Of a stretch of 64,000 bases of DNA, positions 1-8,499 are shown one piece after another. Position numbers and translations under genes: made by a program. Every line of letters begins with the position of its first letter. Position 1 is the first letter of the stretch. Origin of the DNA: Tsukamurella ocularis (GTDB taxonomy: Bacteria > Actinomycetota > Actinomycetes > Mycobacteriales > Mycobacteriaceae). Location of the stretch: positions 310,001 through 374,000 of the forward strand of contig NZ_JANUCJ010000002.1 of the NCBI RefSeq assembly GCF_024807615.1, written 5' to 3'. Under the pieces are notes generated by a model that was given only the letters and a program-made list of their open reading frames with translations, made no database searches and had not been told where the DNA came from.

Positions 1-769
1 GCACCGTCGACACGCTGTACGGCGGCGTTATCGCCGACTTGCGCCGTGACCTCGGTCTCCCGAAACGCTCAGCCCGCCGGCTCCGGCACGACCGCGCGGC
101 GGCGCAGCAACCCATCCTCTGCGGCTGGTCCCCCGCGGTGTTGCCGCGGCCGGCCGACTGGCGCCCCGGCATCGACGTGACCGGCTACTGGTGGTCCCCC
201 GAGCCGGAGGGCTGGGCACCGTCGAGCGAGCTTGAGTCCTTTCTCGCCGACGGTCCGCCGCCCGTCCTCATCGGCCTCGGCTCGCTCATGGTCCCCGCAG
301 CCGAGCGCGATCGACTCTCGGCGGTCTTTGACGAGGCGCTCTCCCGCGCCGGCGTCCGCGGCATCGTCCAGGCGGGTGGGGCCGGATTGCGCGCCCCGGA
401 TCGCGCGGACGTCCTGAACATCGGCGCCGCCCCGTACTCGTGGCTGTTCCCGCGTCTCGCCGCCGTCGTGCACTCGTGCGGCGCGGGCACGACTGCGTCC
501 GCCCTCCGGGCCGGCGTTCCGGCGGTGCCGCTCCCCTCGCCCGGCGCGGACCAATTCTTCTGGGCGCACGGATTCACGCCCTCGGCGCGGGGATCGCCCC
601 GATCCCACGGACGAAGGTCACGGTTTCCGCTCTCGCCGACGCGATACGTGTCGCCGCGGACGACGCTGCGTACCGCACCGCCGCCGGGGCTCTGACCAGC
701 ACGATCACGGAGGAGGACGGGGCGGCCGCCGTGCTCTCCGCGGTGGAACGGGCCATAACAATCTCATAA
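1..769 (+). pseudogene. Glycosyltransferase (UGT/GT1-like), 5' truncated by the window and frameshifted
   Basis: This is the C-terminal part of a nucleotide-sugar glycosyltransferase of the kind that modifies sterols, glycolipids or macrolides. The frame starting at base 3 runs without a stop and carries the donor-binding region, with the family's acidic/aromatic stretch VHSCGAGTTASALRAGVP and then GADQFFWAH. After base 569 the homology continues only in the next frame, where RIHALGAGIAPIPRTKVT and a normal C-terminus ending at 769 are found. One missing base near 569 explains this, because the C at 569 would have to be used twice. Read as it stands, the protein ends at 695 with an unrelated Pro/Arg-rich tail. 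It is either a recent pseudogene or a single-base sequencing error. The acceptor-binding N-terminus lies outside the window, so the substrate cannot be judged. Confidence 0.75.
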
Positions 770-854
770 CACGGCTAACGAAATCCGCGGCGCGTCGCGA
801 TTCCCTCATGTCGGCGGACATCGCCGCAGGGGGAATCACAACGAGGAGGACGCG

Positions 855-2096
855 ATGCGGAACACGACCCGGAGGAACCGGATCCGAGGCGCGCTGGCGC
901 TGCCGGTGGTGCTCGTCCCGATGCTGGGCCTGGTGCCCACGGTCGCGGGAGCCGAGCCGACCACACCGGCGCCGGCGCCGGCGCCAGTGACGACACAGGC
1001 GCCGACCACCACGACGACCACACCGCCGGCGCCCACACCGACCCCGACGTCCACAACCCCGGCACCGAAGCCGAGCACACCGGCGACCACCACGACACCG
1101 CCCACCACGCTCCCCACCACACCCGCGCCGATCACCACGACGCCGCCGCAGGGCCCGCCCGGCCGGCTCACCGTGGGCGCGGTCCAGATCATCGACGCGA
1201 AGACGCAGGGCATCGGCGTCCCCGGCGCGACGGTCCGGGTCCAGGGCTGCTCCGGCGGCCCGGCGGCGACGCTCTCGCACGGCGGCGCGACGACGGTGAC
1301 CGGCCCCTGCGTCCGCGCCACCATGGCGAACGTGCCGACCAACTGGCACCTCGTCTCCCCGTCGGTACAGACGAAGACGTCGACCTCGGGACGCGTCGAC
1401 TTCCTCTTCAGCCTGGAACGCGGCGGGATCGTCCCGCCGACGTCGACCACGCCGCCGAACCGGAACGTCCGCTTCACGCTCGCCGCCCGCGACCAGGATG
1501 GCCGGGGCGTCGCATCGGAGTACGCCGTCGCTGAATGCGGCTCCTGGCGGCCGCTGGGCGGCGCGCGCACGGACAGCGCGGGCAACGGCGGGGGCGCCTT
1601 CCCGCGCGACTGCGTCAGCGTGGTGCCCACCGCGTGGCCGTCCTCGTGCGTCCTGCTCGGCCCGAACGCGTACTCCCGAGTGGAGGGCAACGGCGTGAAC
1701 CGCCTCGCCTTCCGGTTCCGGTGCGGCGTCGCGATCCCGCCCGGCGAGGTCGAGACCGAGGGCACGCTCGTCAAGACCGACCGCATCACCGGCGCCCCAC
1801 TCGCGGGTGCGTCCTTCGTGATCACCCGCTGCGGCTCCGACGAGGCCGTCCAGGCGGTGACGACGGGCGAGAACGGCGTCGCCGCCTTCGCCCTGCCGTC
1901 GGGCTGCTACCGGGCCATCGAGACCGCCGCGCCGGCGGGCTACGTCCGCGACGCCGCCGCCGTCTCGTTCGAGGTGCGCCTAACGCCTCGTTTCGAGGTC
2001 CGCGTGACGAACTCGAAGATCGGGGCCGGCCCGGTGGTCCGCAACCCCGGCGTCCGCGTCCCGATCGCGTCGATCCCGTCCGGACGAACGCTCTGA
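855..2096 (+). CDS. Secreted Thr/Pro-rich surface protein with prealbumin-like (SpaA/Cna-B type) domains
   Basis: A 413-residue exported protein. Residues 1 to about 33 form a Sec signal peptide ending near VAGAEP. Residues about 35-105 are almost pure Thr/Pro/Ala, a wall-spanning stalk. The rest holds two or three beta-rich modules. The last one, from TLVKTDRITGAPLAGASF to about residue 395, reads like a prealbumin-like SpaA/Cna-B domain, with the family's phrase APAGY. Cysteines are frequent in the modules, suggesting disulphides. GAGGAGGA lies just before the ATG and supports the start. The stop overlaps the start of a sortase gene (TGATG), so the pair is probably co-expressed. The C-terminus ends within about 20 residues of the last module, with no LPXTG box, no hydrophobic segment and no basic tail, so ordinary sortase anchoring is not visible. 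The ligand is unknown. Confidence 0.75.
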   Translation: MRNTTRRNRIRGALALPVVLVPMLGLVPTVAGAEPTTPAPAPAPVTTQAPTTTTTTPPAPTPTPTSTTPAPKPSTPATTTTPPTTLPTTPAPITTTPPQGPPGRLTVGAVQIIDAKTQGIGVPGATVRVQGCSGGPAATLSHGGATTVTGPCVRATMANVPTNWHLVSPSVQTKTSTSGRVDFLFSLERGGIVPPTSTTPPNRNVRFTLAARDQDGRGVASEYAVAECGSWRPLGGARTDSAGNGGGAFPRDCVSVVPTAWPSSCVLLGPNAYSRVEGNGVNRLAFRFRCGVAIPPGEVETEGTLVKTDRITGAPLAGASFVITRCGSDEAVQAVTTGENGVAAFALPSGCYRAIETAAPAGYVRDAAAVSFEVRLTPRFEVRVTNSKIGAGPVVRNPGVRVPIASIPSGRTL

Positions 2097-2692
2097 TGCC
2101 GCGCCGCACGTCGTCGCTCGTGGTCGCCGCTGCGGTGGTGCTCTCGCTCGCCGGCTGCGGGAGCACCGTCGAGGGGACGGCAGCGGCACCGTCGTCCAAC
2201 CCGAGCGCGCAGAGCGACCTGCGGCCCCCGGTGAGCGCCACGGCGGCAGAGCCGACTACACCGGTCGCCGTCAGCGTCGACGGGGCGCAGGCCCCGATAG
2301 TCGCCGTCGCGACCGACTCCCAGGGAGCCCTGTACCCGCCGACGGACGTGAACCGGCTCGGCTGGTGGGTGGACTCCGCGCTCCCCGGTTCGGGTGCCGG
2401 CTCGGTCGTCGTCACCGGGCACGTCGACGACGCCCGGCAGGGCGCTGGCTACGCCAAGCGCTTCTCCGGACTCGCGCGGGGCGACTCGGTCACGCTCACC
2501 GGCAAGGACGGCGTGCAGGTCGGCTACCGGGTGACCCGGACCGCGTCCGTGCACAAGGGCGTTCTCCCGACGGACGACCTCAACCGCCTCGACGGCCCGG
2601 AGACGCTGATCCTCGTCACCTGCGGCGGGAAGTTCATCGGCCCGCCGATGGGCTACGAGAACAATGATCTCGTCTACGCGGAGCGCGGGTGA
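2096..2692 (+). CDS. Class F sortase, lipoprotein form
   Basis: A 198-residue class F sortase, a cysteine transpeptidase acting outside the membrane. The N-terminus is a lipoprotein signal with lipobox LAGC (Cys21), followed by a low-complexity linker to about residue 65. The catalytic His is in VTGHVDD (His109) and the catalytic Cys in LILVTCGG (Cys176). In the class F sequences I recall, the third catalytic residue is an Arg in a motif like HYRDNVVV. Here the corresponding stretch is GYENNDLVYA, with Glu188 where Arg is expected. The gene overlaps the upstream surface-protein gene by one base, which suggests that protein is its substrate. It is short but full length for the class. The fold assignment is firm; catalytic competence is uncertain because of the missing Arg. 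Confidence 0.85.
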   Translation: MPRRTSSLVVAAAVVLSLAGCGSTVEGTAAAPSSNPSAQSDLRPPVSATAAEPTTPVAVSVDGAQAPIVAVATDSQGALYPPTDVNRLGWWVDSALPGSGAGSVVVTGHVDDARQGAGYAKRFSGLARGDSVTLTGKDGVQVGYRVTRTASVHKGVLPTDDLNRLDGPETLILVTCGGKFIGPPMGYENNDLVYAERG

Positions 2693-4321
2693 TCAGGCGA
2701 GCTCGATGAGCTCCTGGTACTCGGCGTTCCAGTGGTCCTCGGTGCCGTCGGGCAGCAGGATCACGCGCTCCGGATTGAGCGCCTCGGCGGCGCCCGGGTC
2801 GTGCGTCACCAGGACGACGGCACCCTCGTAGGAGCGCAGCGCCTCGAGCACCTGCTCGCGGCTCACGGGGTCGAGGTTGTTGGTCGGCTCGTCGAGCAGC
2901 AGCACGTTCGCGGCAGAGGAGACCAGCCCAGCGAGGGCGAGGCGGGTCTTCTCACCGCCGGACAGCGTGCCGGCGGGCTGCTCGAGCTGCGGGCCCGTGA
3001 ACATGAACGCGCCCAGCAGGCTCCGCAGGTCCTGCTCCCCCGCGTCCGGGGAGGCGTGCCGGATGTTGTCCCAGACGGACGCCTCGTCGTCGAGGGTGTC
3101 GTGCTCCTGCGCGAAGTACCCGATCTTCAGGCCGCGGCCGGGCTCGAGGCCGCCCGTATCGGGCGTCTCGACGCCCGCGAGCAGCTTGAGCAGGGTCGTC
3201 TTACCCGCGCCGTTGAGCCCGAGGACGACGACGCGCGAACCCTTGTCGATGGCGAAGTCGACACCGGTGAAGATCTCCAGCGAGCCGTAGGTCTTGGTGA
3301 GGTTCTTGACCATGAGCGGGGTCTTGCTGCACGGCGCCGGAGCGGGGAACTTGATCCGCGCGGTCTTGTCCTCGACCCGCACGTCGTCGAGCTCGCTCAT
3401 CATCCGCTCGGCGCGGCGGAGCATGTTCTGGGCGGCGACGGCCTTGGTGGCCTTGGCTCCCATCTTCGCGGCCTGGACGCGCAGCGCGCCCGCCTTCTTC
3501 TCGGCGTTGGCACGCTCGCGCCGCCGGCGCTGCTCGTCGGTGGCGCGGGCGTCGATGTACTTCTTCCACCCCATGTTGTAGACGTCGGCCTCGCCGCGGA
3601 CCGCGTCGAGGAACCACACGCGGTTCACGACATCCGAGAGCAGGTCCACGTCGTGGCTGATCACGATAAGCCCACCGTCGTGGTTCTGCAGGAAGGTGCG
3701 CAGCCAGCCGATGGAGTCGGCGTCGAGGTGGTTGGTCGGCTCGTCGAGAAGCAGCGTGGTGTCGGACTTGCCGCCGGAGCCGTCCGACGCCGCGAACAGG
3801 ATGCGGGCCAGCTCGACGCGGCGACGCTGACCGCCGGAGAGGGTCCGCAGCGGCTGTTCCAGCACCCGCTCGGGGAGCGCCAGGCTGTTGCAGATCCGGG
3901 CGGCCTCGGACTCCGCGGCGTAGCCACCGAGGGAGGAGAAGCGCTCCTCGAGGTTGCCGTACTTGCGGACCGCGGTGTCCAGCTCGTCGCCCACCAGCTC
4001 GCCCATGCGCACCTGCTGCTTGGCCATCTGGGCGACGATCTGATCGAGGCCGCGGGCCGAGAGAACACGGTCTTTCGCGAGCACGTTCAGGTCGCCCTCG
4101 CGGGGATCCTGCGGGAGGTAGCCGACGTCGCCGCTCGAGATGATCTTCCCCGCATAGGGCTCGCCCTCGCCGGCCAAGATGCGCATCGTGGTGGTCTTGC
4201 CGGCACCGTTGCGGCCGACGAGGCCGATCCGGTCGCCCGCCTGCACGCGCAACTGGTCGCCCGGCGCGGTCAGCAGGGTGCGGACGCCGGCGCGCACTTC
4301 AAGGTCGGTCGCGGTGATCAC
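2693..4321 (-). CDS. ABC-F family ATPase (ribosome-associated, no membrane domain)
   Basis: A 542-residue protein with two ABC ATPase cassettes and no transmembrane segments, the layout of ABC-F translation factors. The first cassette has Walker A GRNGAGKTT, signature LSGGQRRR and Walker B LLLDEPTNHLD. The second has GLNGAGKTT, LSGGEKTR and LLLDEPTNNLD. The charged linker at about residues 255-320, rich in Arg, Lys and Ala, is the region that reaches into the ribosome in this family. The length and start sequence resemble a mycobacterial ABC-F protein I recall as Rv1473, sometimes annotated as a macrolide-resistance ATPase. A housekeeping role (EttA-like) and antibiotic protection cannot be told apart here. 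The stop codon directly abuts the stop of the convergent sortase gene. Confidence 0.92.
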   Translation of the reverse strand: MITATDLEVRAGVRTLLTAPGDQLRVQAGDRIGLVGRNGAGKTTTMRILAGEGEPYAGKIISSGDVGYLPQDPREGDLNVLAKDRVLSARGLDQIVAQMAKQQVRMGELVGDELDTAVRKYGNLEERFSSLGGYAAESEAARICNSLALPERVLEQPLRTLSGGQRRRVELARILFAASDGSGGKSDTTLLLDEPTNHLDADSIGWLRTFLQNHDGGLIVISHDVDLLSDVVNRVWFLDAVRGEADVYNMGWKKYIDARATDEQRRRRERANAEKKAGALRVQAAKMGAKATKAVAAQNMLRRAERMMSELDDVRVEDKTARIKFPAPAPCSKTPLMVKNLTKTYGSLEIFTGVDFAIDKGSRVVVLGLNGAGKTTLLKLLAGVETPDTGGLEPGRGLKIGYFAQEHDTLDDEASVWDNIRHASPDAGEQDLRSLLGAFMFTGPQLEQPAGTLSGGEKTRLALAGLVSSAANVLLLDEPTNNLDPVSREQVLEALRSYEGAVVLVTHDPGAAEALNPERVILLPDGTEDHWNAEYQELIELA

Positions 4322-4407
4322 AACGGTCCAGCCTACCGCTCCGCGCCCTGGATCCTTATTCGCCGATCGTTGCGGTGATGGGGCTCACGCCGCGTGCGGG
4401 CCGGCCC

Positions 4408-5517
4408 TCAGTCAACCCTCCGGTCGTGAATCACGACGGCGTCGGACGCACTGCGCTTGGCCCCGTAGAGTGCGCCGTCGGCGTCGGTCATCGCGCGGGC
4501 GAACTCCTGTGAGTCCGACAAGTTGGCCACGCTGATGCCGACGCAGAGGCGATGTGGAACATCCGCTGCGAACCGGTGGAGCTCAACGAGACACATGCGC
4601 ACCTCGGAGGAACTCGACGGCGCGGCGCAGAACAGGAACTCGTCGCCGCCCGCGCGCCCGACGGTGCCGAACCGTCCGGGACCGGCACGCAGGGCATCGG
4701 CGGTGCCGACCAGTATCCTATCGCCGGCGGCGTGACCGCTCGCATCGTTGAGCCCTTTGAGGTCGTCGAGATCGATGGTGGCGACGACGAACGTCGCGCC
4801 CGTCCGGTCACGGATCATCGCCCGCGCCGCCCGCGCGAAACCCCTGCGGTTGTACAGCCCCGTGAGCGGATCGCGATCGCGCTGCTCCACTGCGAGGAAC
4901 ACCGACCGCCGACCTGGCTCGATGAGCAGTTGGATAGACGCCGGCATCAGGCCCACGAGCAGTGTGATCACCAGGTAGGCCGGGAGCACGTCGAGGAGGG
5001 CGCTTCCTTGGAGCACCGCGGCGATCGTGAATCCGATCGTCGCGAACGCAGCGAAGAGACAATGCACGAGGAGGATCCGCCAGCCCAGAAAAAACCCCGC
5101 GAACGTCCCGAGCATCGCGAGCGCCCCGGCGAGCACGATGCGGGTATCCGCCCGAGCGAACCCTGCGACCGCTACCACGATGGACACGTCCGCCGCCGCC
5201 AGAAAGACGAGAGCTTGGCGTGCGCTCGGCCGTTCGGTCGAGATCCACCATCCGCCGAGGACGAATCCTCCCGCGGAGCCGCCGAGCAGGAGCGTGCGGC
5301 CGAGGAGCGTCTTGGGTCCGTCCGGGTGCAGCATGAGGATCACGCCCACCGTGCTGGCGATGATTCCCAGCGCCCCGACGACGACCCGCATCGCAAGCAT
5401 GCCCCCGTGCGCGCGGATTCCGCCGAGGATCAGGTCGTACTCGCGCCGACCAGCGTCACGCCACTGGCCGTCCTCGACCAAGGCGCGCCAGGTCACCTTC
5501 ACCGCCCGAGCGAACAC
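4408..5517 (-). CDS. Membrane-bound diguanylate cyclase (GGDEF domain)
   Basis: A 369-residue protein. The first ~200 residues hold about six hydrophobic helices, with no recognisable sensor domain. A GGDEF domain follows from about residue 212 (DRDPLTGLYNRRGF) to the end. The active-site motif RAGGDEF is intact, so synthesis of the second messenger c-di-GMP is expected. The usual product-inhibition site, RxxD five residues before GGDEF, is absent: the residues there are RFGT. No EAL or HD-GYP phosphodiesterase is fused or nearby. The gene stands alone between the ABC-F gene and trpA on the same strand, where Mycobacterium typically has lgt after trpA. The signal it senses is unknown. Confidence 0.88.
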   Translation of the reverse strand: MFARAVKVTWRALVEDGQWRDAGRREYDLILGGIRAHGGMLAMRVVVGALGIIASTVGVILMLHPDGPKTLLGRTLLLGGSAGGFVLGGWWISTERPSARQALVFLAAADVSIVVAVAGFARADTRIVLAGALAMLGTFAGFFLGWRILLVHCLFAAFATIGFTIAAVLQGSALLDVLPAYLVITLLVGLMPASIQLLIEPGRRSVFLAVEQRDRDPLTGLYNRRGFARAARAMIRDRTGATFVVATIDLDDLKGLNDASGHAAGDRILVGTADALRAGPGRFGTVGRAGGDEFLFCAAPSSSSEVRMCLVELHRFAADVPHRLCVGISVANLSDSQEFARAMTDADGALYGAKRSASDAVVIHDRRVD

Positions 5518-5589
5518 TGGCGAAGACTAACCCGCACGGTTCGACCAACCCATGTCCAGATCGGCATCGGCGCCGCGGCGCCGACCGGT

Positions 5590-6369
5590 TCAGATACCGC
5601 GGACGCCTGCGGCAAGCTCGGCGGTCAGGGAGCGGACCACGTCCAAGGACTCTCCCGCGGCGCTGACCAGCGCCGAACCGACGATCACAGCGTCGGCGTA
5701 GGTCGCGATCTCCGCAGCCTGGGCGCGCGAGCGAACCCCCAGACCGACGCCGATCGGGATGTCGGAGACCTCGCGGATGCGCGCGACCAGCTCGGGCGCG
5801 ACGTTGTCAACCACGTCCCGCGCGCCCGTGACGCCCATCGTCGAGGCCGCGTAGAGGAAGCCCGACGAGGCCGTGGCCGTCATCGCGAGCCGCTCCGGCG
5901 TCGACGACGGTGCGGCCAGGAAGATCTTGTCGAGGCCGTACCGGTCGGCCGCGGCGACCCACTCGTCGGCCTCCTCGGGAATGAGGTTCGGCGTGATCAG
6001 GCCCTTGCCGCCGGCCGCGGCGAGATCGCGCGCGAAAGCTTCGACACCGTACTTGAGGACAGGGTTCCAGTACGCCATCACGACGGGCGCGGCGCCTGCG
6101 GCGGCGACGGCCTCTGCGTAGGTGAAGATGTCACGCACCCGGATGCCGCCACGCAGGGCGTCGTCGGCGGCGCGCTGGATGACGGGGCCGTCCATCACCG
6201 GATCGCTGTAGGCCACGCCCAGTTCGACGATGTCGGCACCCGACTCGGCCATCGCGACGACCGTGTCGATGCCGCCCTGCTTGGACGGGTACCCGCAGGG
6301 TAGGTAGGTCACCAGCGCGGCGCGGTTCTCCGCGCGGCACTGTTCGAAGACCGGTGCCAGTGCGCTCAC
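5590..6369 (-). CDS. trpA: Tryptophan synthase alpha subunit
   Basis: A 259-residue TIM-barrel enzyme that cleaves indole-3-glycerol phosphate to indole and glyceraldehyde 3-phosphate. Indole then passes to TrpB through a tunnel. Visible family features are the N-terminal [10 protein letters not shown], the catalytic Glu in [18 protein letters not shown], the catalytic Asp in the same stretch, and the phosphate loop region [11 protein letters not shown]. The start is a GTG at 6369, overlapping the trpB stop by four bases (GTGA). A longer in-frame extension to 6489 would run deep into trpB and is rejected. Translational coupling with trpB fits the 1:1 complex. Downstream lies a diguanylate cyclase gene, not another trp gene. 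Confidence 0.96.
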   Translation of the reverse strand: MSALAPVFEQCRAENRAALVTYLPCGYPSKQGGIDTVVAMAESGADIVELGVAYSDPVMDGPVIQRAADDALRGGIRVRDIFTYAEAVAAAGAAPVVMAYWNPVLKYGVEAFARDLAAAGGKGLITPNLIPEEADEWVAAADRYGLDKIFLAAPSSTPERLAMTATASSGFLYAASTMGVTGARDVVDNVAPELVARIREVSDIPIGVGLGVRSRAQAAEIATYADAVIVGSALVSAAGESLDVVRSLTAELAAGVRGI

Positions 6370-7700
6370 TTGCTCTCCCCCGTGCTCGTCGCCGCGCGCG
6401 CCTGTGCGTCCCGCAGCTCGGTGTTCAGATCCTCGCCGACGACCTTTTGCCCGACCACGTCCCCGTGATCGTCGAGCAGCCCGAACCACTTCCCGGCGGT
6501 GTCGACGTCCTTGTCGCCGCGGCCGGACAGGTTCACCACGATCACGGCGTCCGGCCCCAGCTCGCGGCCCAGCTCGAGCGCACCCGCCACCGCATGAGCC
6601 GATTCGATCGCGGGGATGATGCCCTCGGTGCGGCAGAGCAGCGCGAACGCGTCCATCGCTTGCGTGTCGGTGATCGGCACGTACTCGGCGCGGCCCGACT
6701 CCTTGAGCAGCGCGTGCTCGGGTCCGACCCCGGGGTAGTCGAGCCCTGCCGAGATCGAGTGCGACTCGATCGTCTGCCCGTCCTCATCCTGCAAGAGGTA
6801 GGAGTAGGCGCCCTGGAAGGCGCCGGGGCTGCCGCCGGTGAAGGTCGCGGCGTGCCGGCCGGTCTCCACGCCGTCGCCCGCGGCCTCGCACCCGACGAGA
6901 CGGACGCCCTCGTCGGCGATGAAGGGGTGGAAGATCCCGATCGCGTTGGAGCCGCCGCCCACGCAGGCGACGACCGCATCGGGCAGTCGCCCCTCGGCCT
7001 CGAGGATCTGCTCACGCGCCTCCATGCCGACGATGCGCTGCAGATCGCGCACCATCAGCGGGAAGGGATGCGGCCCAGCGGCGGTGCCGAAGCAGTAGTA
7101 GGTCGTGTCGGCATTGCTGACCCAGTCGCGCAGGGCCTCGTTGATAGCGTCCTTGAGCGACGCCGAGCCCGAGGCGACGGCGATCACCTCGGCGCCGAGC
7201 AGACGCATCCGGGCGACGTTGAGCGCCTGCCGGTCCGTATCGACCTTGCCCATGTAGATCACGCACTCGATGCCGAGCAGCGCGCAGGCGGTCGCGGTGG
7301 CGACGCCGTGCTGGCCGGCACCCGTCTCGGCGATGACGCGCGGCTTGCCCATCCGCTTGGCGAGCAGCACCTGGCCGAGCACGTTGTTGATCTTGTGGCT
7401 GCCGGTGTGGTTGAGGTCCTCGCGCTTGAGGTACACCTTCGCGCCGCCCGCGTGCTCGTTCAGGCGCACACACGGGTACAGCGGCGACGGCCGTCCGGTG
7501 TAGTGGCGCTGCAGGCGATCCAGCTCGTCGAGGAAGGTGCGGTCGGACCGCACCTTCTCGAACTCGGCCGTGACCTCCTCGATCACCGCCATCAGCGCCT
7601 CCGGCACATGCCGGCCGCCCCATGCGCCCCAATGACCGGTCCCGTCGGGCTCGAAGGCCGATCGTTCGGACAGTCCGGTACTGGCTTCAGGAAGGCTCAC
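6366..7700 (-). CDS. trpB: Tryptophan synthase beta subunit
   Basis: A 444-residue PLP enzyme that condenses indole with serine to give tryptophan. The PLP lysine is in HTGSHKINN, the phosphate-binding glycine run is GGGSNAIG, and the family stretch GRPSPLY is present. The start is GTG at 7700, with a GATAAT box exactly seven bases upstream, so the message may be leaderless. In Mycobacterium trpB directly follows trpC. Here 6.7 kb of unrelated genes, mostly on the opposite strand, separate them, so trpBA must be transcribed from its own promoter. The next gene upstream, the GNAT gene, is divergent. Confidence 0.97.
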   Translation of the reverse strand: MSLPEASTGLSERSAFEPDGTGHWGAWGGRHVPEALMAVIEEVTAEFEKVRSDRTFLDELDRLQRHYTGRPSPLYPCVRLNEHAGGAKVYLKREDLNHTGSHKINNVLGQVLLAKRMGKPRVIAETGAGQHGVATATACALLGIECVIYMGKVDTDRQALNVARMRLLGAEVIAVASGSASLKDAINEALRDWVSNADTTYYCFGTAAGPHPFPLMVRDLQRIVGMEAREQILEAEGRLPDAVVACVGGGSNAIGIFHPFIADEGVRLVGCEAAGDGVETGRHAATFTGGSPGAFQGAYSYLLQDEDGQTIESHSISAGLDYPGVGPEHALLKESGRAEYVPITDTQAMDAFALLCRTEGIIPAIESAHAVAGALELGRELGPDAVIVVNLSGRGDKDVDTAGKWFGLLDDHGDVVGQKVVGEDLNTELRDAQARAATSTGESK

Positions 7701-7707
7701 AGGAACA

Positions 7708-7713
7708 ATTATC
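7708..7713 (-). promoter_or_regulatory. Candidate -10 box of trpBA (leaderless)
   Basis: On the minus strand the hexamer GATAAT is followed by seven bases and then the GTG start of trpB. This is the spacing expected when transcription begins at the start codon, as is common in Mycobacteriales. No good -35 hexamer is seen. A separate promoter is needed because trpB is cut off from trpC. Confidence 0.45.
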
Positions 7714-7788
7714 CCTACTCCGTCAAAGAGGAATCACAGCGACGCCAAACGTTCCGCGAAACCGTCTCCGCGACGAGTGTTTCCGGGC

Positions 7789-8499
7789 ATGACCACCACG
7801 CTCGGCCATGTCCTCGACGACCCCGTCCGGGCCTCCCTCCAAGGCGCGCACGCCCGATTCCGCCTCGGCGACGGGGCCGTCGTCCGGTACCGGCCCGATG
7901 TCGCGCGCTTCGTCGGCCACCCACCCCAGCCTGCGGCCGCGGACTACGCGGCGCTCGCCCGCCTCGCGGTCCCGGGCACCCCGCTGTCGCTCCGGGGCGT
8001 GCGGGGGCCGCTCCCGGAGGGGTGGCGGATCGTCGACGAGATCCCGCTCGTCCAGTACGACGGTGCCGCCCTCGAGACGACGCCCGACGACGAGGCCGAG
8101 GTGCTCGGCCCCCGGAACGTCGACGAGATCCTCGACCTGGTCGCCCGGACCCGCCCGGGGCCGTTCGAGCGGCGCACCGTCGAACTGGGGCTCTACCTGG
8201 GCCTGCGGGACGACTCCGGTCGGCTGATCGCGCTCGCCGGGGAACGCCTGCGCCCGCCCGGATGGACCGAGATCAGCGCGGTGTGTACAGACCCCGCCCA
8301 CCGCGGCAGGGGACTTGCGACCCGCCTCGTCCGCGCCGTCGGGCACCACATCCGTGCCCGCGGCGACGTCCCGTTCCTGCACACGTCCGCCGAGAACACC
8401 GGCGCCCGAGCGGTGTACGAGGGGCTCGGGTTCCGGCTCCGCGCGTCGATCCCACTGCTCCTCGTCCAGCCGCCCGCCCGACCGACCGGAGAGTCATGA
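7789..8499 (+). CDS. GNAT family N-acetyltransferase
   Basis: A 236-residue protein. The C-terminal half is a GNAT fold with the acetyl-CoA motif A, seen as ISAVCTDPAHRGRGLATRLV, and the later NTGARAVYEGLGFR, typical of amino-group acetyltransferases. The N-terminal ~110 residues are a degenerate region, as in two-domain GNAT proteins. The ATG at 7789 is preferred; an in-frame GTG at 7777 is possible. Its stop overlaps the start of the amino acid ABC permease by four bases (ATGA), so it is probably the first gene of that operon and may modify the imported amino acid or a related amine. The substrate is unknown. Confidence 0.85.
   Translation: MTTTLGHVLDDPVRASLQGAHARFRLGDGAVVRYRPDVARFVGHPPQPAAADYAALARLAVPGTPLSLRGVRGPLPEGWRIVDEIPLVQYDGAALETTPDDEAEVLGPRNVDEILDLVARTRPGPFERRTVELGLYLGLRDDSGRLIALAGERLRPPGWTEISAVCTDPAHRGRGLATRLVRAVGHHIRARGDVPFLHTSAENTGARAVYEGLGFRLRASIPLLLVQPPARPTGES

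Noticed and set aside
808-821. ATGTC-GGCG-GACAT palindrome upstream of the surface-protein gene
   Set aside because: Only five-base arms, one copy, and the GC-rich setting makes such short palindromes common; no matching regulator.
950-1160. Dense ACC/CCG repeats that could suggest a DNA repeat array or CRISPR-like structure
   Set aside because: They encode the Thr/Pro stalk of the surface protein, have no constant unit length or spacers, and keep the reading frame.
2732-4378. Long open frame antisense to the ABC-F gene (and similar long frames antisense to most genes)
   Set aside because: No homology, composition is rich in Arg/Gly/Ala/Val, and the opposite strand carries clear motifs. This is the usual high-GC artefact.
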